NCBI GenBank assembly: GCA_964019135.1
Contig: OZ025260.1
Coordinates: 14,068,254 to 14,132,253 of the forward strand
DNA length: 64,000 nucleotides
Direction: 5' to 3'
Origin: Arenicola marina
Lineage: Eukaryota > Annelida > Polychaeta > Arenicolidae
Positions 12,960 to 27,800 of this stretch are shown one piece after another (position 1 is the first letter of the stretch; every line of letters starts with the position of its first letter). A program made the translations under genes and the position numbers. The notes under the pieces were generated by a model. That model was not told the DNA's origin. It saw only the letters and a list, made by a program, of their open reading frames with translations, and searched no databases.

Positions 12960-15900
12960 AGCCCGCGATGTGTCCACTCATCCTTACACTCCGCGATGTG
13001 TCCACTCATCCTTACACCCCGCGATGTGTCCACTCATCCTTACACCCCGCGATGTGTCCACTCATCCTTACACTCCGCGATGTGTCCACTCATCCTTACA
13101 CCCCGCGATGTGTCCACTCATCCTTACAGCCCGTGATGTGTCCACTCATCCTTACACTCCGCGATGTGTTCACTCATCCTTACACTCCGCGATGTGTCCA
13201 CTCATCCTTACACCCCGCGATGTGCCCACTCATCCTTACACCCCGCGATGTGCCCACTCATCCTTACACCCCGCGATGTGTCCACTCATCCTTACACCCC
13301 GTGATGTGTCCACTCATCCTTACACTCCGCGATGTGTCCACTCATCCTTACACCCCGCGATGTGTCCACTCATCCTTACACCCCGCGATGTGTCCACTCA
13401 TCCTTACACCCCGCGATGTGTCCACTCATCCTTACACTCCGCGATGTGTCCACTCATCCTTACATTCCACGATGTGTCCACTCATCCTTACACCCCGCGA
13501 TGTGCCCACTCATCCTTACACCCCGCGATGTGTCCACTCATCCTTACACCCCGCGATGTGTCCACTCATCCTTACATTCCACGATGTGCCCACTCATCCT
13601 TACACCCCGCGATGTGTCCACTCATCCTTACACCCCGCGATGTGTCCACTCATCCTTACACTCCGCGATGTGTCCACTCATCCTTACACCCCGCGATGTG
13701 TCCACTCATCCTTACACTCCGCGATGTGTCCACTCATCCTTACACCCCGCGATGTGTCCACTCATCCTTACACCCCGCGATGTGTCCACTCATCCTTACA
13801 CTCCGCGATGTGTCCACTCATCCTTACACCCCGCGATGTGTCCACTCATCCTTACACCCCGTGATGTGTCCACTCATCCTTACACCCCGCGATGTGTCCA
13901 CTCATCCTTACACTCCGCGATGTGTCCACTCATCCTTACACCCCGCGATGTGTCCACTCATCCTTACACTCCGCGATGTGTTCACTCATCCTTACACCCC
14001 GCGATGTGTCCACTCATCCTTACACCCCGCGATGTGTCCACTCATCCTTACACTCCGCGATGTGTCCACTCCTCCTTACACCCCGCGATGTGTCCACTCA
14101 TCCTTACACTCCGCGATGTGTCCACTCATCCTTACACCCCGCGATGTGTCCACTCATCCTTACACCCCGTGATGTGTCCACTCATCCTTACACTCCGCGA
14201 TGTGTCCACTCACCCTTACACCCGGCGATGTGTCCACTCATCCTTACACCCGGCGATGTGTCCACTCATCCTTACACCCCGCGATGTGTCCACTCATTCA
14301 TGCACCCCGCGATGTGTCCACTCATCCTTACACCCCGCGATGTGTCCACTCATCCTTACACCCCGTGATGTGTCCACTCATCCTTACACTCCGCGATGTG
14401 TCCACTCATCCTTACACTCCGCGATGTGTCCACTCTTCCTTACACCCCGCGATGTGTCCACTCATCCTTACACCCCGCGATGTGTCCACTCATCCTTACA
14501 CCCCGCGATGTGTCCACTCATCCTTACACCCCGTGATGTGTCCACTCATCCTTACACCCCGCGATGTGTCCACTCATCCTTACACCCCGCGATGTGTCCA
14601 CTCATCCTTACACCCCGCGATGTGTCCACTCATCCTTACACCCCGCGATGTGTCCACTCATCCTTACACCCCGCGATGTGTCCACTCATCCTTACACTCC
14701 GCGATGTGTCCACTCATCCTTACACTCCGCGATGTGTCCACTCATCCTTACACTCCGCGATGTGTCCACTCATCCTTACACTCCGCGATGTGTCCACTCA
14801 TCCTTACACCCCGCGATGTGTCCACTCATCCTTACACCCCGTGATGTGTCCACTCATCCTTACACTCCGCGATGTGTCCACTCATCCTTACACTCCGCGA
14901 TGTGTCCACTCATCCTTACACCCCGCGATGTGTTCACTCATCCTTACACCCCGCGATGTGTCCACTCATCATACACCCCGCGATGTGTCCACTCATCCTT
15001 ACATTCCACGATGTGTCCACTCATCCTTACATTCCACGATGTGTCCACTCATCATACACCCCGCGATGTGTCCACTCATCCTTACACCCCGCGATGTGTC
15101 CACTCATCCTTACACCCCGCGATGTGTCCACTCATCCTTACACTCCGCGATGTGTCCACTCATCCTTACACCCCGCGATGTGTCCACTCATCATACACCC
15201 CGCGATGTGTCCACTCATCCTTACACTCCGCGATGTGTCCACTCATCCTTACATTCCACGATGTGTCCACTCATCATACACCCCGCGATGTGTCCACTCA
15301 TCCTTACACCCCGCGATGTGTCCACTCATCCTTACACCCCGCGATGTGTCCACTCATCCTTACACTCCGCGATGTGTCCACTCATCCTTACACCCCGCGA
15401 TGTGTCCACTCATCCTTACACCCCGCGATGTGTCCACTCATCCTTACACCCCGCGATGTGTCCACTCATCCTTACAGCCCGCGATGTGTCCACTCATCCT
15501 TACACTCCGCGATGTGTCCACTCATCCTTACACCCCGCGATGTGTCCACTCATCCTTACACCCCGCGATGTGTCCACTCATCCTTACACCCCGCGATGTG
15601 TCCACTCATCCTTACACTCCGCGATGTGTCCACTCATCCTTACACCCCGCGATGTGTCCACTCATCCTTACAGCCCGTGATGTGTCCACTCATCCTTACA
15701 CTCCGCGATGTGTTCACTCATCCTTACACTCCGCGATGTGTCCACTCATCCTTACACCCCGCGATGTGCCCACTCATCCTTACACCCCGCGATGTGCCCA
15801 CTCATCCTTACACCCCGCGATGTGTCCACTCATCCTTACACCCCGTGATGTGTCCACTCATCCTTACACTCCGCGATGTGTCCACTCATCCTTACACCCC

Positions 15901-16960
15901 GCGATGTGTCCACTCATCCTTACACCCCGCGATGTGTCCACTCATCCTTACACCCCGCGATGTGTCCACTCATCCTTACACTCCGCGATGTGTCCACTCA
16001 TCCTTACATTCCACGATGTGTCCACTCATCCTTACACCCCGCGATGTGCCCACTCATCCTTACACCCCGCGATGTGTCCACTCATCCTTACACCCCGCGA
16101 TGTGTCCACTCATCCTTACATTCCACGATGTGCCCACTCATCCTTACACCCCGCGATGTGTCCACTCATCCTTACACCCCGCGATGTGTCCACTCATCCT
16201 TACACTCCGCGATGTGTCCACTCATCCTTACACCCCGCGATGTGTCCACTCATCCTTACACTCCGCGATGTGTCCACTCATCCTTACACCCCGCGATGTG
16301 TCCACTCATCCTTACACCCCGCGATGTGTCCACTCATCCTTACACTCCGCGATGTGTCCACTCATCCTTACACCCCGCGATGTGTCCACTCATCCTTACA
16401 CCCCGTGATGTGTCCACTCATCCTTACACCCCGCGATGTGTCCACTCATCCTTACACTCCGCGATGTGTCCACTCATCCTTACACCCCGCGATGTGTCCA
16501 CTCATCCTTACACTCCGCGATGTGTTCACTCATCCTTACACCCCGCGATGTGTCCACTCATCCTTACACCCCGCGATGTGTCCACTCATCCTTACACTCC
16601 GCGATGTGTCCACTCCTCCTTACACCCCGCGATGTGTCCACTCATCCTTACACTCCGCGATGTGTCCACTCATCCTTACACTCCGCGATGTGTCCACTCA
16701 TCCTTACACCCCGCGATGTGTCCACTCATCCTTACACTCGGCGATGTGTCCACTCATCCTTACACCCCGCGATGTGTCCACTCATCCTTACACCCCGCGA
16801 TGTGTCCACTCATTCATGCACCCCGCGATGTGTCCACTCATCCTTACACCCCGCGATGTGTCCACTCATCCTTACACCCCGTGATGTGTCCACTCATCCT
16901 TACACTCCGCGATGTGTCCACTCATCCTTACACTCCGCGATGTGTCCACTCTTCCTTACA
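12960..16960. repeat. Higher-order block of about 90 units inside the satellite
   Basis: Rare variant units recur at a fixed distance: TTACAGCCCG at 12,961/15,477 and 13,129/15,673, CATTCATGCACC at 14,295/16,811, and CACTCTTCC at 14,435/16,951. The offsets are 2,516 or 2,544 bases, that is 90 or 91 units once the 27-bp units are counted. A block of about 1.5 kb (12.96-14.45 kb) is therefore copied at 15.48-16.96 kb, with single-unit indels. Confidence 0.85.
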
Positions 16961-19900
16961 CCCCGCGATGTGTCCACTCATCCTTACACCCCGCGATGTG
17001 TCCACTCATCCTTACACCCCGTGATGTGTCCACTCATCCTTACACCCCGCGATGTGTCCACTCATCCTTACACCCCGCGATGTGTCCACTCATCCTTACA
17101 CCCCGCGATGTGTCCACTCATCCTTACACCCCGCGATGTGTCCACTCATCCTTACACCCCGCGATGTGTCCACTCATCCTTACACCCCGCGATGTGTCCA
17201 CTCATCCTTACACTCCGCGATGTGTCCACTCATCCTTACACCCCGCGATGTGTCCACTCATCCTTACACCCCGCGATGTGTCCACTCATCCTTACACCTC
17301 GCGATGTGTCCACTCATCCTTACACTCCGCGATGTGTCCACTCATCCTTACACTCCGCGATGTGTCCACTCATCCTTACACTCCGCGATGTGTCCACTCA
17401 TCCTTACACCCCGCGATGTGTCCACTCATCCTTACACCCCGTGATGTGTCCACTCATCCTTACACTCCGCGATGTGTCCACTCATCCTTACACCCCGCGA
17501 TGTGTCCACTCATCCTTACACCCCGCGATGTGTCCACTCATCCTTACACCCCGCGATGTGTCCACTCATCCTTACACTCCGCGATGTGTCCACTCATCCT
17601 TACACTCCGCGATGTGTCCACTCATCCTTACACTCCGCGATGTGTCCACTCATCCTTACACCCCGCGATGTGTTCACTCATCCTTACACCCCGCGATGTG
17701 TCCACTCATCATACACCCCGCGATGTGTCCACTCATCCTTACACTCCGCGATGTGTCCACTCATCCTTACATTCCACGATGTGTCCACTCATCATACACC
17801 CCGCGATGTGTCCACTCATCCTTACACCCCGCGATGTGTCCACTCATCCTTACACCCCGCGATGTGTCCACTCATCCTTACACTCCGCGATGTGTCCACT
17901 CATCCTTACACCCCGCGATGTGTCCACTCATCCTTACACCCCGCGATGTGTCCACTCATCCTTACACCCCGCGATGTGTCCACTCATCCTTACACCCCAC
18001 GATGTGTCCACTCATCCTTACACCCCGCGATGTGTCCACTCATCCTTACACCCCACGATGTGTCCACTCATCCTTACACCCCGCGATGTGTCCACTCATC
18101 CTTACACCCCGCGATGTGTCCACTCATCCTTACACTCCGCGATGTGTCCACTCATCCTTACACCCCGCGATGTGTCCACTCATCCTTACACTCCGCGATG
18201 TGTCCACTCATCCTTACACCCCGCGATGTGTCCACTCATCCTTACACCCCGCGATGTGTCCACTCATCCTTACACTCCGCGATGTGTCCACTCATCCTTA
18301 CACCCCGTGATGTGTCCACTCATCCTTACACCCCGCGATGTGTCCACTCATCCTTACACCCCGTGATGTGTCCACTCATCCTTGCACCCCGCGATGTGTC
18401 CACTCATCCTTACACCCCGCGATGTGTCCACTCATCCTTACACTCCGCGATGTGTCCACTCATCCTTACACCCCGCGATGTGTTCACTCACCCTTACACT
18501 CCGTGATGTGCCCACTCATCCTTACACCCCGCGATGTGTCCACTCATCCTTACACCCCGTGATGTGTCCACTCATCCTTACACCCCGCGATGTGTCCACT
18601 CATCCTTACACTCCGCGATGTGTCCACTCATCCTTACACCCCGCGATGTGTCCACTCATCCTTACACCCCGCGATGTGTCCACTCATCCTTACACCCCGC
18701 GATGTGTCCACTCATCCTTAAACCCCGCGATGTGTCCACTCATCCTTACACCCCGCGATGTGTCCACTCATCCTTACACCCCGCGATGTGTCCACTCATC
18801 CTTATACCCCGCGATGTGTCCACTCATCCTTACACTCCGCGATGTGTCCACTCATCCTTACACCCCGCGATGTGTCCACTCATCCTTACACTCCGCGATG
18901 TGTCCACTCATCCTTACACCCAGCGATGTGTCCACTCATCCTTACACTCCGCGATGTGTCCACTCATCCTTACACCCCGCGATGTGTCCACTCATCCTTA
19001 CACCCCGCGATATGTCCACTCATCCTTACACTCCGCGATGTGTCCACTCATCCTTACACCCCGCGATGTGTCCACTCATCCTTACACCCCGCGATGTGTC
19101 CACTCATCCTTACAGCCCGCGATGTGTCCACTCATCCTTACACTCCGCGATGTGTCCACTCATCCTTACACCCCGCGATGTGTCCACTCATCCTTACACT
19201 CCGCGATGTGTCCACTCATCCTTACACCCCGCGATGTGTCCACTCATCCTTACACCCCGCGATGTGTCCACTCATCCTTACACCCCGCGATGTGTTCACT
19301 CACCCTTACACTCCGTGATGTGTCCACTCATCCTTACACCCCGCGATGTGTCCACTCATCCTTACACCCCGTGATGTGTCCACTCATCCTTACACCCCGC
19401 GATGTGTCCACTCATCCTTACACTCCGCGATGTGTCCACTCATCCTTACACCCCGCGATGTGTCCACTCATCCTTACACCCCGCGATGTGTCCACTCATC
19501 CTTACACTCCGCGATGTGTCCACTCCTCCTTACACCCCGCGATGTGTCCACTCATCCTTACACTCCGCGATGTGTCCACTCCTCCTTACACCCCGCGATG
19601 TGTCCACTCATCCTTACACTCCGCGATGTGTCCACTCATCCTTACACCCCGCGATGTGTCCACTCATCCTTACACCCCGTGATGTGTCCACTCATCCTTA
19701 CACTCCGCGATGTGTCCACTCATCCTTACACGGGGTGATGTGTCCACTCATCCTTACACCCCGCGATGTGTCCACTCATCCTTACACTCCGCGATGTGTC
19801 CACTCATCCTTACACCCCGTGATGTGTCCACTCATCCTTACACTCCGCGATGTGTCCACTCATCCTTACACTCCGCGATGTGTCCACTCATCCTTACACC

Positions 19901-21199
19901 CCGCGATGTGTCCACTCATCCTTACACCCCGCGATGTGTCCACTCATCCTTACACCCCGCGATGTGTCCACTCATCCTTACACTCCGCGATGTGTCCACT
20001 CACCCTTACACCCCGCGATGTGTCCACTCATCCTTACACCCGGCGATGTGTCCACTCATCCTTACACCCCGCGATGTGTCCACTCATTCATGCACCCCGC
20101 GATGTGTCCACTCATCCTTACACCCCGCGATGTGTCCACTCATCCTTACACCCCGCGATGTGTCCACTCATCCTTACACCCCGCGATGTGTCCACTCATC
20201 CTTACACCCCGCGATGTGTCCACTCATCCTTACACCCCGCGATGTGTCCACTCATTCATGCACCCCGCGATGTGTCCACTCATCCTTACACCCCGCGATG
20301 TGTCCACTCATCCTTACACTCCGCGATGTGTCCACTCATCCTTACACCCCGCGATGTGTCCACTCATCCTTACACCCCGTGATGTGTCCACTCATCCTTA
20401 CACCCCGCGATGTGTCCACTCATCCTTACACCCCGCGATGTGTCCACTCATCCTTACACCCCGCGATGTGTCCACTCATCCTTACACCCCGCGATGTGTC
20501 CACTCATCCTTACACCCCGCGATGTGTCCACTCATCCTTACACCCCGCGATGTGTCCACTCATCCTTACACCCCGCGATGTGTCCACTCATCCTTACACT
20601 CCGCGATGTGTCCACTCATCCTTACACTCCGCCATGTGTCCACTCATCCTTACACTCCGCGATGTGTCCACTCATCCTTACACTCCGCGATGTGTCCACT
20701 CATCCTTACACTCCGCGATGTGTCCACTCATCCTTACACCCCGCGATGTGTCCACTCATCCTTACACCCCGCGATGTGTCCACTCATCCTTACACCCCGC
20801 GATGTGTCCACTCATCCTTACACCCCGCGATGTGTCCACTCATCCTTACACCCCGCGATGTGTCCACTCATCCTTACACCCCGCGATGTGTCCACTCATC
20901 CTTACACCCCGCGATGTGTCCACTCATCCTTACACCCCGCGATGTGTCCACTCATCCTTACACCCCGCGATGTGTCCACTCATCCTTACACTCCGCGATG
21001 TGTCCACTCATCCTTACACCCCGCGATGTGTCCACTCATCCTTACACCCCGCGATGTGTCCACTCATCCTTACACCCCGCGATGTGTCCACTCATCCTTA
21101 CACCCCGCGATGTGTCCACTCATCCTTACACCCCGCGATGTGTCCACTCATCCTTACACCCCGCGATGTGTCCACTCATCCTTACACCCCGCGATGTGT

Positions 21200-24100
21200 C
21201 CACTCATCCTTACACCCCGCGATGTGTCCACTCATCCTTACACTCCGCGATGTGTCCACTCATCCTTACACTCCGCGATGTGTCCACTCATCCTTACACC
21301 CCGCGATGTGTCCACTCATCCTTACACTCCGCGATGTGTCCACTCATCCTTACACCCCGCGATGTGTTCACTCATCCTTACACCCCGTGATGTGTCCACT
21401 CATCCTTACACTCCGCGATGTGTCCACTCATCCTTACACCCCGCGATGTGTCCACTCATCCTTACACCCGGCGATGTGTCCACTCATCCTTACACCCCGC
21501 GATGTGTCCACTCATCCTTACACCCCGCGATGTGTCCACTCATCCTTACACCCCGCGATGTGTCCACTCATCCATGCACCCCGCGATGTGTCCACTCATC
21601 CTTACACCCCGCGATGTGTCCACTCATCCTTACACCCCGCGATGTGTCCACTCATCCTTACACCCCGCGATGTGTCCACTCATCCTTACACTCCGCGATG
21701 TGTCCACTCATCCTTACACTCCGCGATGTGTCCACTCATCCTTACACTCCGCGATGTGTCCACTCATCCTTACACCCCGCGATGTGTCCACTCATCCTTA
21801 CACTCCGCGATGTGTCCACTCATCCTTACACCCCGCGATGTGTCCACTCATCCTTACACCCCGCGATGTGTCCACTCATCCTTACACCCCGCGATGTGTC
21901 CACTCATCCTTACACCCCGCGATGTGTCCACTCATCCTTACACCCCGCGATGTGTCCACTCATCCTTACACCCCGCGATGTGTCCACTCATCCTGACACC
22001 CCGCGATGTGTCCACTCATCCTTACATTCCGCGATGTGTCCACTCATCCTTACACCCCGCGATGTGTCCACTCATCCTTACACTCCGCGATGTGTCCACT
22101 CATCCTTACACTCCGCGATGTGTCCACTCATCCTTACACCCCGCGATGTGTCCACTCATCCTTACACTCCGCGATGTGTCCACTCATCCTTACACCCCGC
22201 GATGTGTCCACTCATCCTTACACCCCGCGATGTGTTCACTCATCCTTACACTCCGCGATGTGTCCACTCATCCTTACACCCCGCGATGTGTCCACTCATC
22301 CTTACACTCCGCGATGTGTCCACTCATCCTTACACCCCGCGATGTGTCCACTCATCCTTACACTCCGCGATGTGTCCACTCATCCTTACACCCCGCGATG
22401 TGTCCACTCATCCTTACACTCCGCGATGTGTCCACTCATCCTTACACCCCGCGATGTGTCCACTCATCCTTACACTCCGCGATGTGTCCACTCATCCTTA
22501 CACCCCGCGATGTGTCCACTCATCCTTACACTCCGCGATGTGTCCACTCATCCTTACACTCCGCGATGTGTCCACTCATCCTTACACCCCGCGATGTGTC
22601 CACTCATCCTTACACTCCGCGATGTGTCCACTCATCCTTACACCCCGCGATGTGTCCACTCATCCTTACACTCCGCGATGTGTCCACTCATCCTTACACC
22701 CCGCGATGTGTCCACTCATCCTTACACCCCGCGATGTGTCCACTCATCCTTACACTCCGCGATGTGTCCACTCATCCTTACACCCCGCGATGTGTCCACT
22801 CATCCTTACACCCCGCGATGTGTCCACTCATCCTTACACCCCGCGATGTGTCCACTCATCCTTACACCCCGCGATGTGTCCACTCATCCTTACACCCCGC
22901 GATGTGTCCACTCATCCTTACACTCCGCGATGTGTCCACTCATCCTTACACCCCGCGATGTGTCCACTCATCCTTACACCCCGCGATGTGTCCACTCATC
23001 CTTACACCCCGCGATGTGTCCACTCATCCTTACACCCCGCGATGTGTCCACTCATCCTTACACCCCGCGATGTGTCCACTCATCCTTACACCCCGCGATG
23101 TGTCCACTCATCCTTACACCCCGCGATGTGTCCACTCATCCTTACACTCCGCGATGTGTCCACTCATCCTTACACTCCGCGATGTGTCCACTCATCCTTA
23201 CACCCCGCGATGTGTCCACTCATCCTTACACTCCGCGATGTGTCCACTCATCCTTACACCCCGCGATGTGTCCACTCATCCTTACACCCCGTGATGTGTC
23301 CACTCATCCTTACACTCCGCGATGTGTCCACTCATCCTTACACCCCGCGATGTGTCCACTCATCCTTACACCCGGCGATGTGTCCACTCATCCTTACACC
23401 CCGCGATGTGTCCACTCATCCTTACACCCCGCGATGTGTCCACTCATCCTTACACCCCGCGATGTGTCCACTCATCCATGCACCCCGCGATGTGTCCACT
23501 CATCCTTACACCCCGCGATGTGTCCACTCATCCTTACACCCCGCGATGTGTCCACTCATCCTTACACCCCGCGATGTGTCCACTCATCCTTACACTCCGC
23601 GATGTGTCCACTCATCCTTACACTCCGCGATGTGTCCACTCATCCTTACACTCCGCGATGTGTCCACTCATCCTTACACCCCGCGATGTGTCCACTCATC
23701 CTTACACTCCGCGATGTGTCCACTCATCCTTACACCCCGCGATGTGTCCACTCATCCTTACACCCCGCGATGTGTCCACTCATCCTTACACCCCGCGATG
23801 TGTCCACTCATCCTTACACCCCGCGATGTGTCCACTCATCCTTACACCCCGCGATGTGTCCACTCATCCTTACACCCCGCGATGTGTCCACTCATCCTGA
23901 CACCCCGCGATGTGTCCACTCATCCTTACATTCCGCGATGTGTCCACTCATCCTTACACCCCGCGATGTGTCCACTCATCCTTACACTCCGCGATGTGTC
24001 CACTCATCCTTACACTCCGCGATGTGTCCACTCATCCTTACACCCCGCGATGTGTCCACTCATCCTTACACTCCGCGATGTGTCCACTCATCCTTACACC

Positions 24101-24818
24101 CCGCGATGTGTCCACTCATCCTTACACCCCGCGATGTGTTCACTCATCCTTACACTCCGCGATGTGTCCACTCATCCTTACACCCCGCGATGTGTCCACT
24201 CATCCTTACACTCCGCGATGTGTCCACTCATCCTTACACCCCGCGATGTGTCCACTCATCCTTACACTCCGCGATGTGTCCACTCATCCTTACACCCCGC
24301 GATGTGTCCACTCATCCTTACACTCCGCGATGTGTCCACTCATCCTTACACCCCGCGATGTGTCCACTCATCCTTACACTCCGCGATGTGTCCACTCATC
24401 CTTACACCCCGCGATGTGTCCACTCATCCTTACACTCCGCGATGTGTCCACTCATCCTTACACTCCGCGATGTGTCCACTCATCCTTACACCCCGCGATG
24501 TGTCCACTCATCCTTACACTCCGCGATGTGTCCACTCATCCTTACACCCCGCGATGTGTCCACTCATCCTTACACTCCGCGATGTGTCCACTCATCCTTA
24601 CACCCCGCGATGTGTCCACTCATCCTTACACCCCGCGATGTGTCCACTCATCCTTACACTCCGCGATGTGTCCACTCATCCTTACACCCCGCGATGTGTC
24701 CACTCATCCTTACACCCCGCGATGTGTCCACTCATCCTTACACCCCGCGATGTGTCCACTCATCCTTACACCCCGCGATGTGTCCACTCATCCTTACACC
24801 CCGCGATGTGTCCACTCA
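21200..24818. repeat. 68-unit (1,904-bp) near-tandem block duplication
   Basis: The markers CATCCATGCACC (21,571 and 23,475) and CATCCTGACACC (21,991 and 23,895) are exactly 1,904 bases apart, or 68 units of 28. The unit-by-unit variant order agrees between 21.2-22.91 kb and 23.1-24.82 kb with very few differences. The match breaks at 22,915/24,819. This points to a recent unequal exchange. Confidence 0.85.
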
Positions 24819-27800
24819 TCCATGCACCCCGCGATGTGGCCACTCATCCTTACACCCCGCGATGTGTCCACTCATCCTTACACCCCGCGATGTGTCCACT
24901 CATCCTTACACCCCGCGATGTGTTCACTCATCCTTACACCCCGCGATGTGTCCACTCATCCTTACACCCCGCGATGTGTCCACTCATCCTTACACCCCGC
25001 GATGTGTCCACTCATCCTTACACTCCGCGATGTGTCCACTCATCCTTACACTCCGCGATGTGTCCACTCATCCTTACACCCCGCGATGTGGCCACTCATC
25101 CTTACACCCCGCGATGTGTCCACTCATCCTTACACCCCGCGATGTGTCCACTCATCCTTACACCCCGCGATGTGTCCACTCATCCTTACACTCCGCGATG
25201 TGTCCACTCATCCTTACACCCCGCGATGTGTCCACTCATCCTTACACCCCGCGATGTGTCCACTCATCCTTACACTCCGCGATGTGTCCACTTATCCTTA
25301 CACTCCGCGATGTGTCCACTCATCCTTACACCCCGCGATGTGTTCACTCATCCTTACACCCCGCGATGTGTCCACTCATCCTTACACTCCGCGATGTGTC
25401 CACTCATCCTTACACCCCGCGATGTGTTCACTCATCCTTACACCCCGCGATGTGTCCACTTATCCTTACACTCCGCGATGTGTCCACTCATCCTTACACC
25501 CCGCGATGTGTCCACTCATCCTTACACCCCGCGATGTGTTCACTCATCCTTACACCCCGCGATGTGTTCACTCATCCTTACACCCCGTGATGTGTCCACT
25601 TATCCTTACACTCCGCGATGTGTCCACTCATCCTTACACCCCGCGATGTGTTCACTCATCCTTACACCCCGCGATGTGTCCACTCATCCTTACACTCCGC
25701 GATGTGTCCACTCATCCTTACACTCCGCGATGTGTTCACTCATCCTTACACCCCGCGATGTGTCCACTCATCCTTACACCCCGCGATGTGTCCACTCATC
25801 CTTACACTCCGCGATGTGTCCACTCATCCTTACACCCCGCGATGTGTCCACTCATCCTTACACTCCGCGATGTGTTCACTCATCCTTACACCCCGCGATG
25901 TGTCCACTCATCCTTACACCCCGCGATGTGTCCACTCATCCTTACACCACGCGATGTGTCCACTCATCCTTACACCCCGCGATGTGTCCACTCATCCTTA
26001 CACCCCGCGATGTGTTCACTCATCCTTACACCCCGCGATGTGTCCACTCATCCTTACACCCCGCGATGTGTCCACTCATCCTTACACCCCGCGATGTGTC
26101 CACTCATCCTTACACCCCGCGATGTGTTCACTCATCCTTACACCCCGTGATGTGTCCACTCATCCTTACACCCAGCGATGTGTTCACTCATCCTTACACC
26201 CCGCGATGTGTCCACTCATCCTTACACCCCGCGATGTGTCCACTCATCCTTACACCCCGCGATGTGTCCACTCATCCTTACACCCCGCGATGTGTCCACT
26301 CATCCTTACACCCCGCGATGTGTCCACTCATCCTTACACCCCGCGATGTGTCCTCATCCTTACACCCCGCGATGTGTTCACTCATCCTTACACCCCGCGA
26401 TGTGTCCACTCATCCTTACACCCCGCGATGTGTCCACTCATCCTTACACCCTGCGATGTGTCCACTCATCCTTACACCACGCGATGTGTCCACTCATCCT
26501 GACACCCCGCGATGTGTCCACTCATCCTTACACCCCGCGATGTGTCCACTCATCCTTACACTCCGCGATGTGTCCACTCATCCTTACACTCCGCGATGTG
26601 TCCACTCATCCTTACACCCCGCGATGTGTTCACTCACCCTTACACCCCGCGATGTGTCCACTCATCCTTACACCCCGCGATGTGTCCACTCATCCTTACA
26701 CCCCGCGATGTGTCCACTCATCCTTACACCCCGCGATGTGTCCACTCATCCTTACACTCCGCGATGTGTCCACTCATCCTTACACTCCGCGATGTGTCCA
26801 CTCATCCTTACACCCCGCGATGTGTCCACTCATCCTTACACCCCGCGATGTGTCCACTCATCCTTACACCCCGCGATGTGTCCACTCATCCTTACACCCC
26901 GCGATGTGTCCACTCATCCTTGCACCCCGCGATGTGTCCACTCATCCTTACACCCCGCGATGTGTTCACTCATCCTTACACTCCGTGATGTGTCCACTCA
27001 TCCTTACACCCCGCGATGTGTCCACTCATCCTTGCACCCCGCGATGTGTCCACTCATCCTTACACCCCGCGATGTGTTCACTCATCCTTACACCCCGCGA
27101 TGTGTCCACTCATCCTTACACCCCGCGATGTGTCCACTCATCCTTACACCCCGCGATGTGTCCACTCATCCTTACACCCCGCGATGTGTCCACTCATCCT
27201 TACACCCCGCGATGTGTCCACTCATCCTTACACCCCGCGATGTGTCCACTCATCCTTACACCCCGCGATGTGTTCACTCATCCTTACACCCCGCGATGTG
27301 TCCACTCATCCTTACACCCCGCGATGTGTCCACTCATCCTTACACCCCGCGATGTGTCCACTCATCCTTACACCCCGCGATGTGTCCACTCATCCTTACA
27401 CCCCGCGATGTGTCCACTCATCCTTACACCCCGCGATGTGTCCACTCTTCCTTACACCCCGCGATGTGTCCACTCATCCTTACACCCCGCGATGTGTCCA
27501 CTCATCCTTACACCCCGTGATGTGTCCACTCATCCTTACACTCCGCGGTGTGTCTACTCATCCTTACACCCCGCGATGTGTCCACTCATCCTTACACCCC
27601 GCGATGTGTTCACTCATCCTTACACCCCGCGATGTGTTCACTCACCCTTACACTCCGTGATGTGTCCACTCATCCTTACACCCCGTGATGTGTCCACTCA
27701 TCCTTACACCCCGCGATGTGTCCACTCATCCTTACACTCGGCGATGTGTTCACTCATCCTTACACCCCGTGATGTGTTCACTCATCCTTACACCCCGCGA

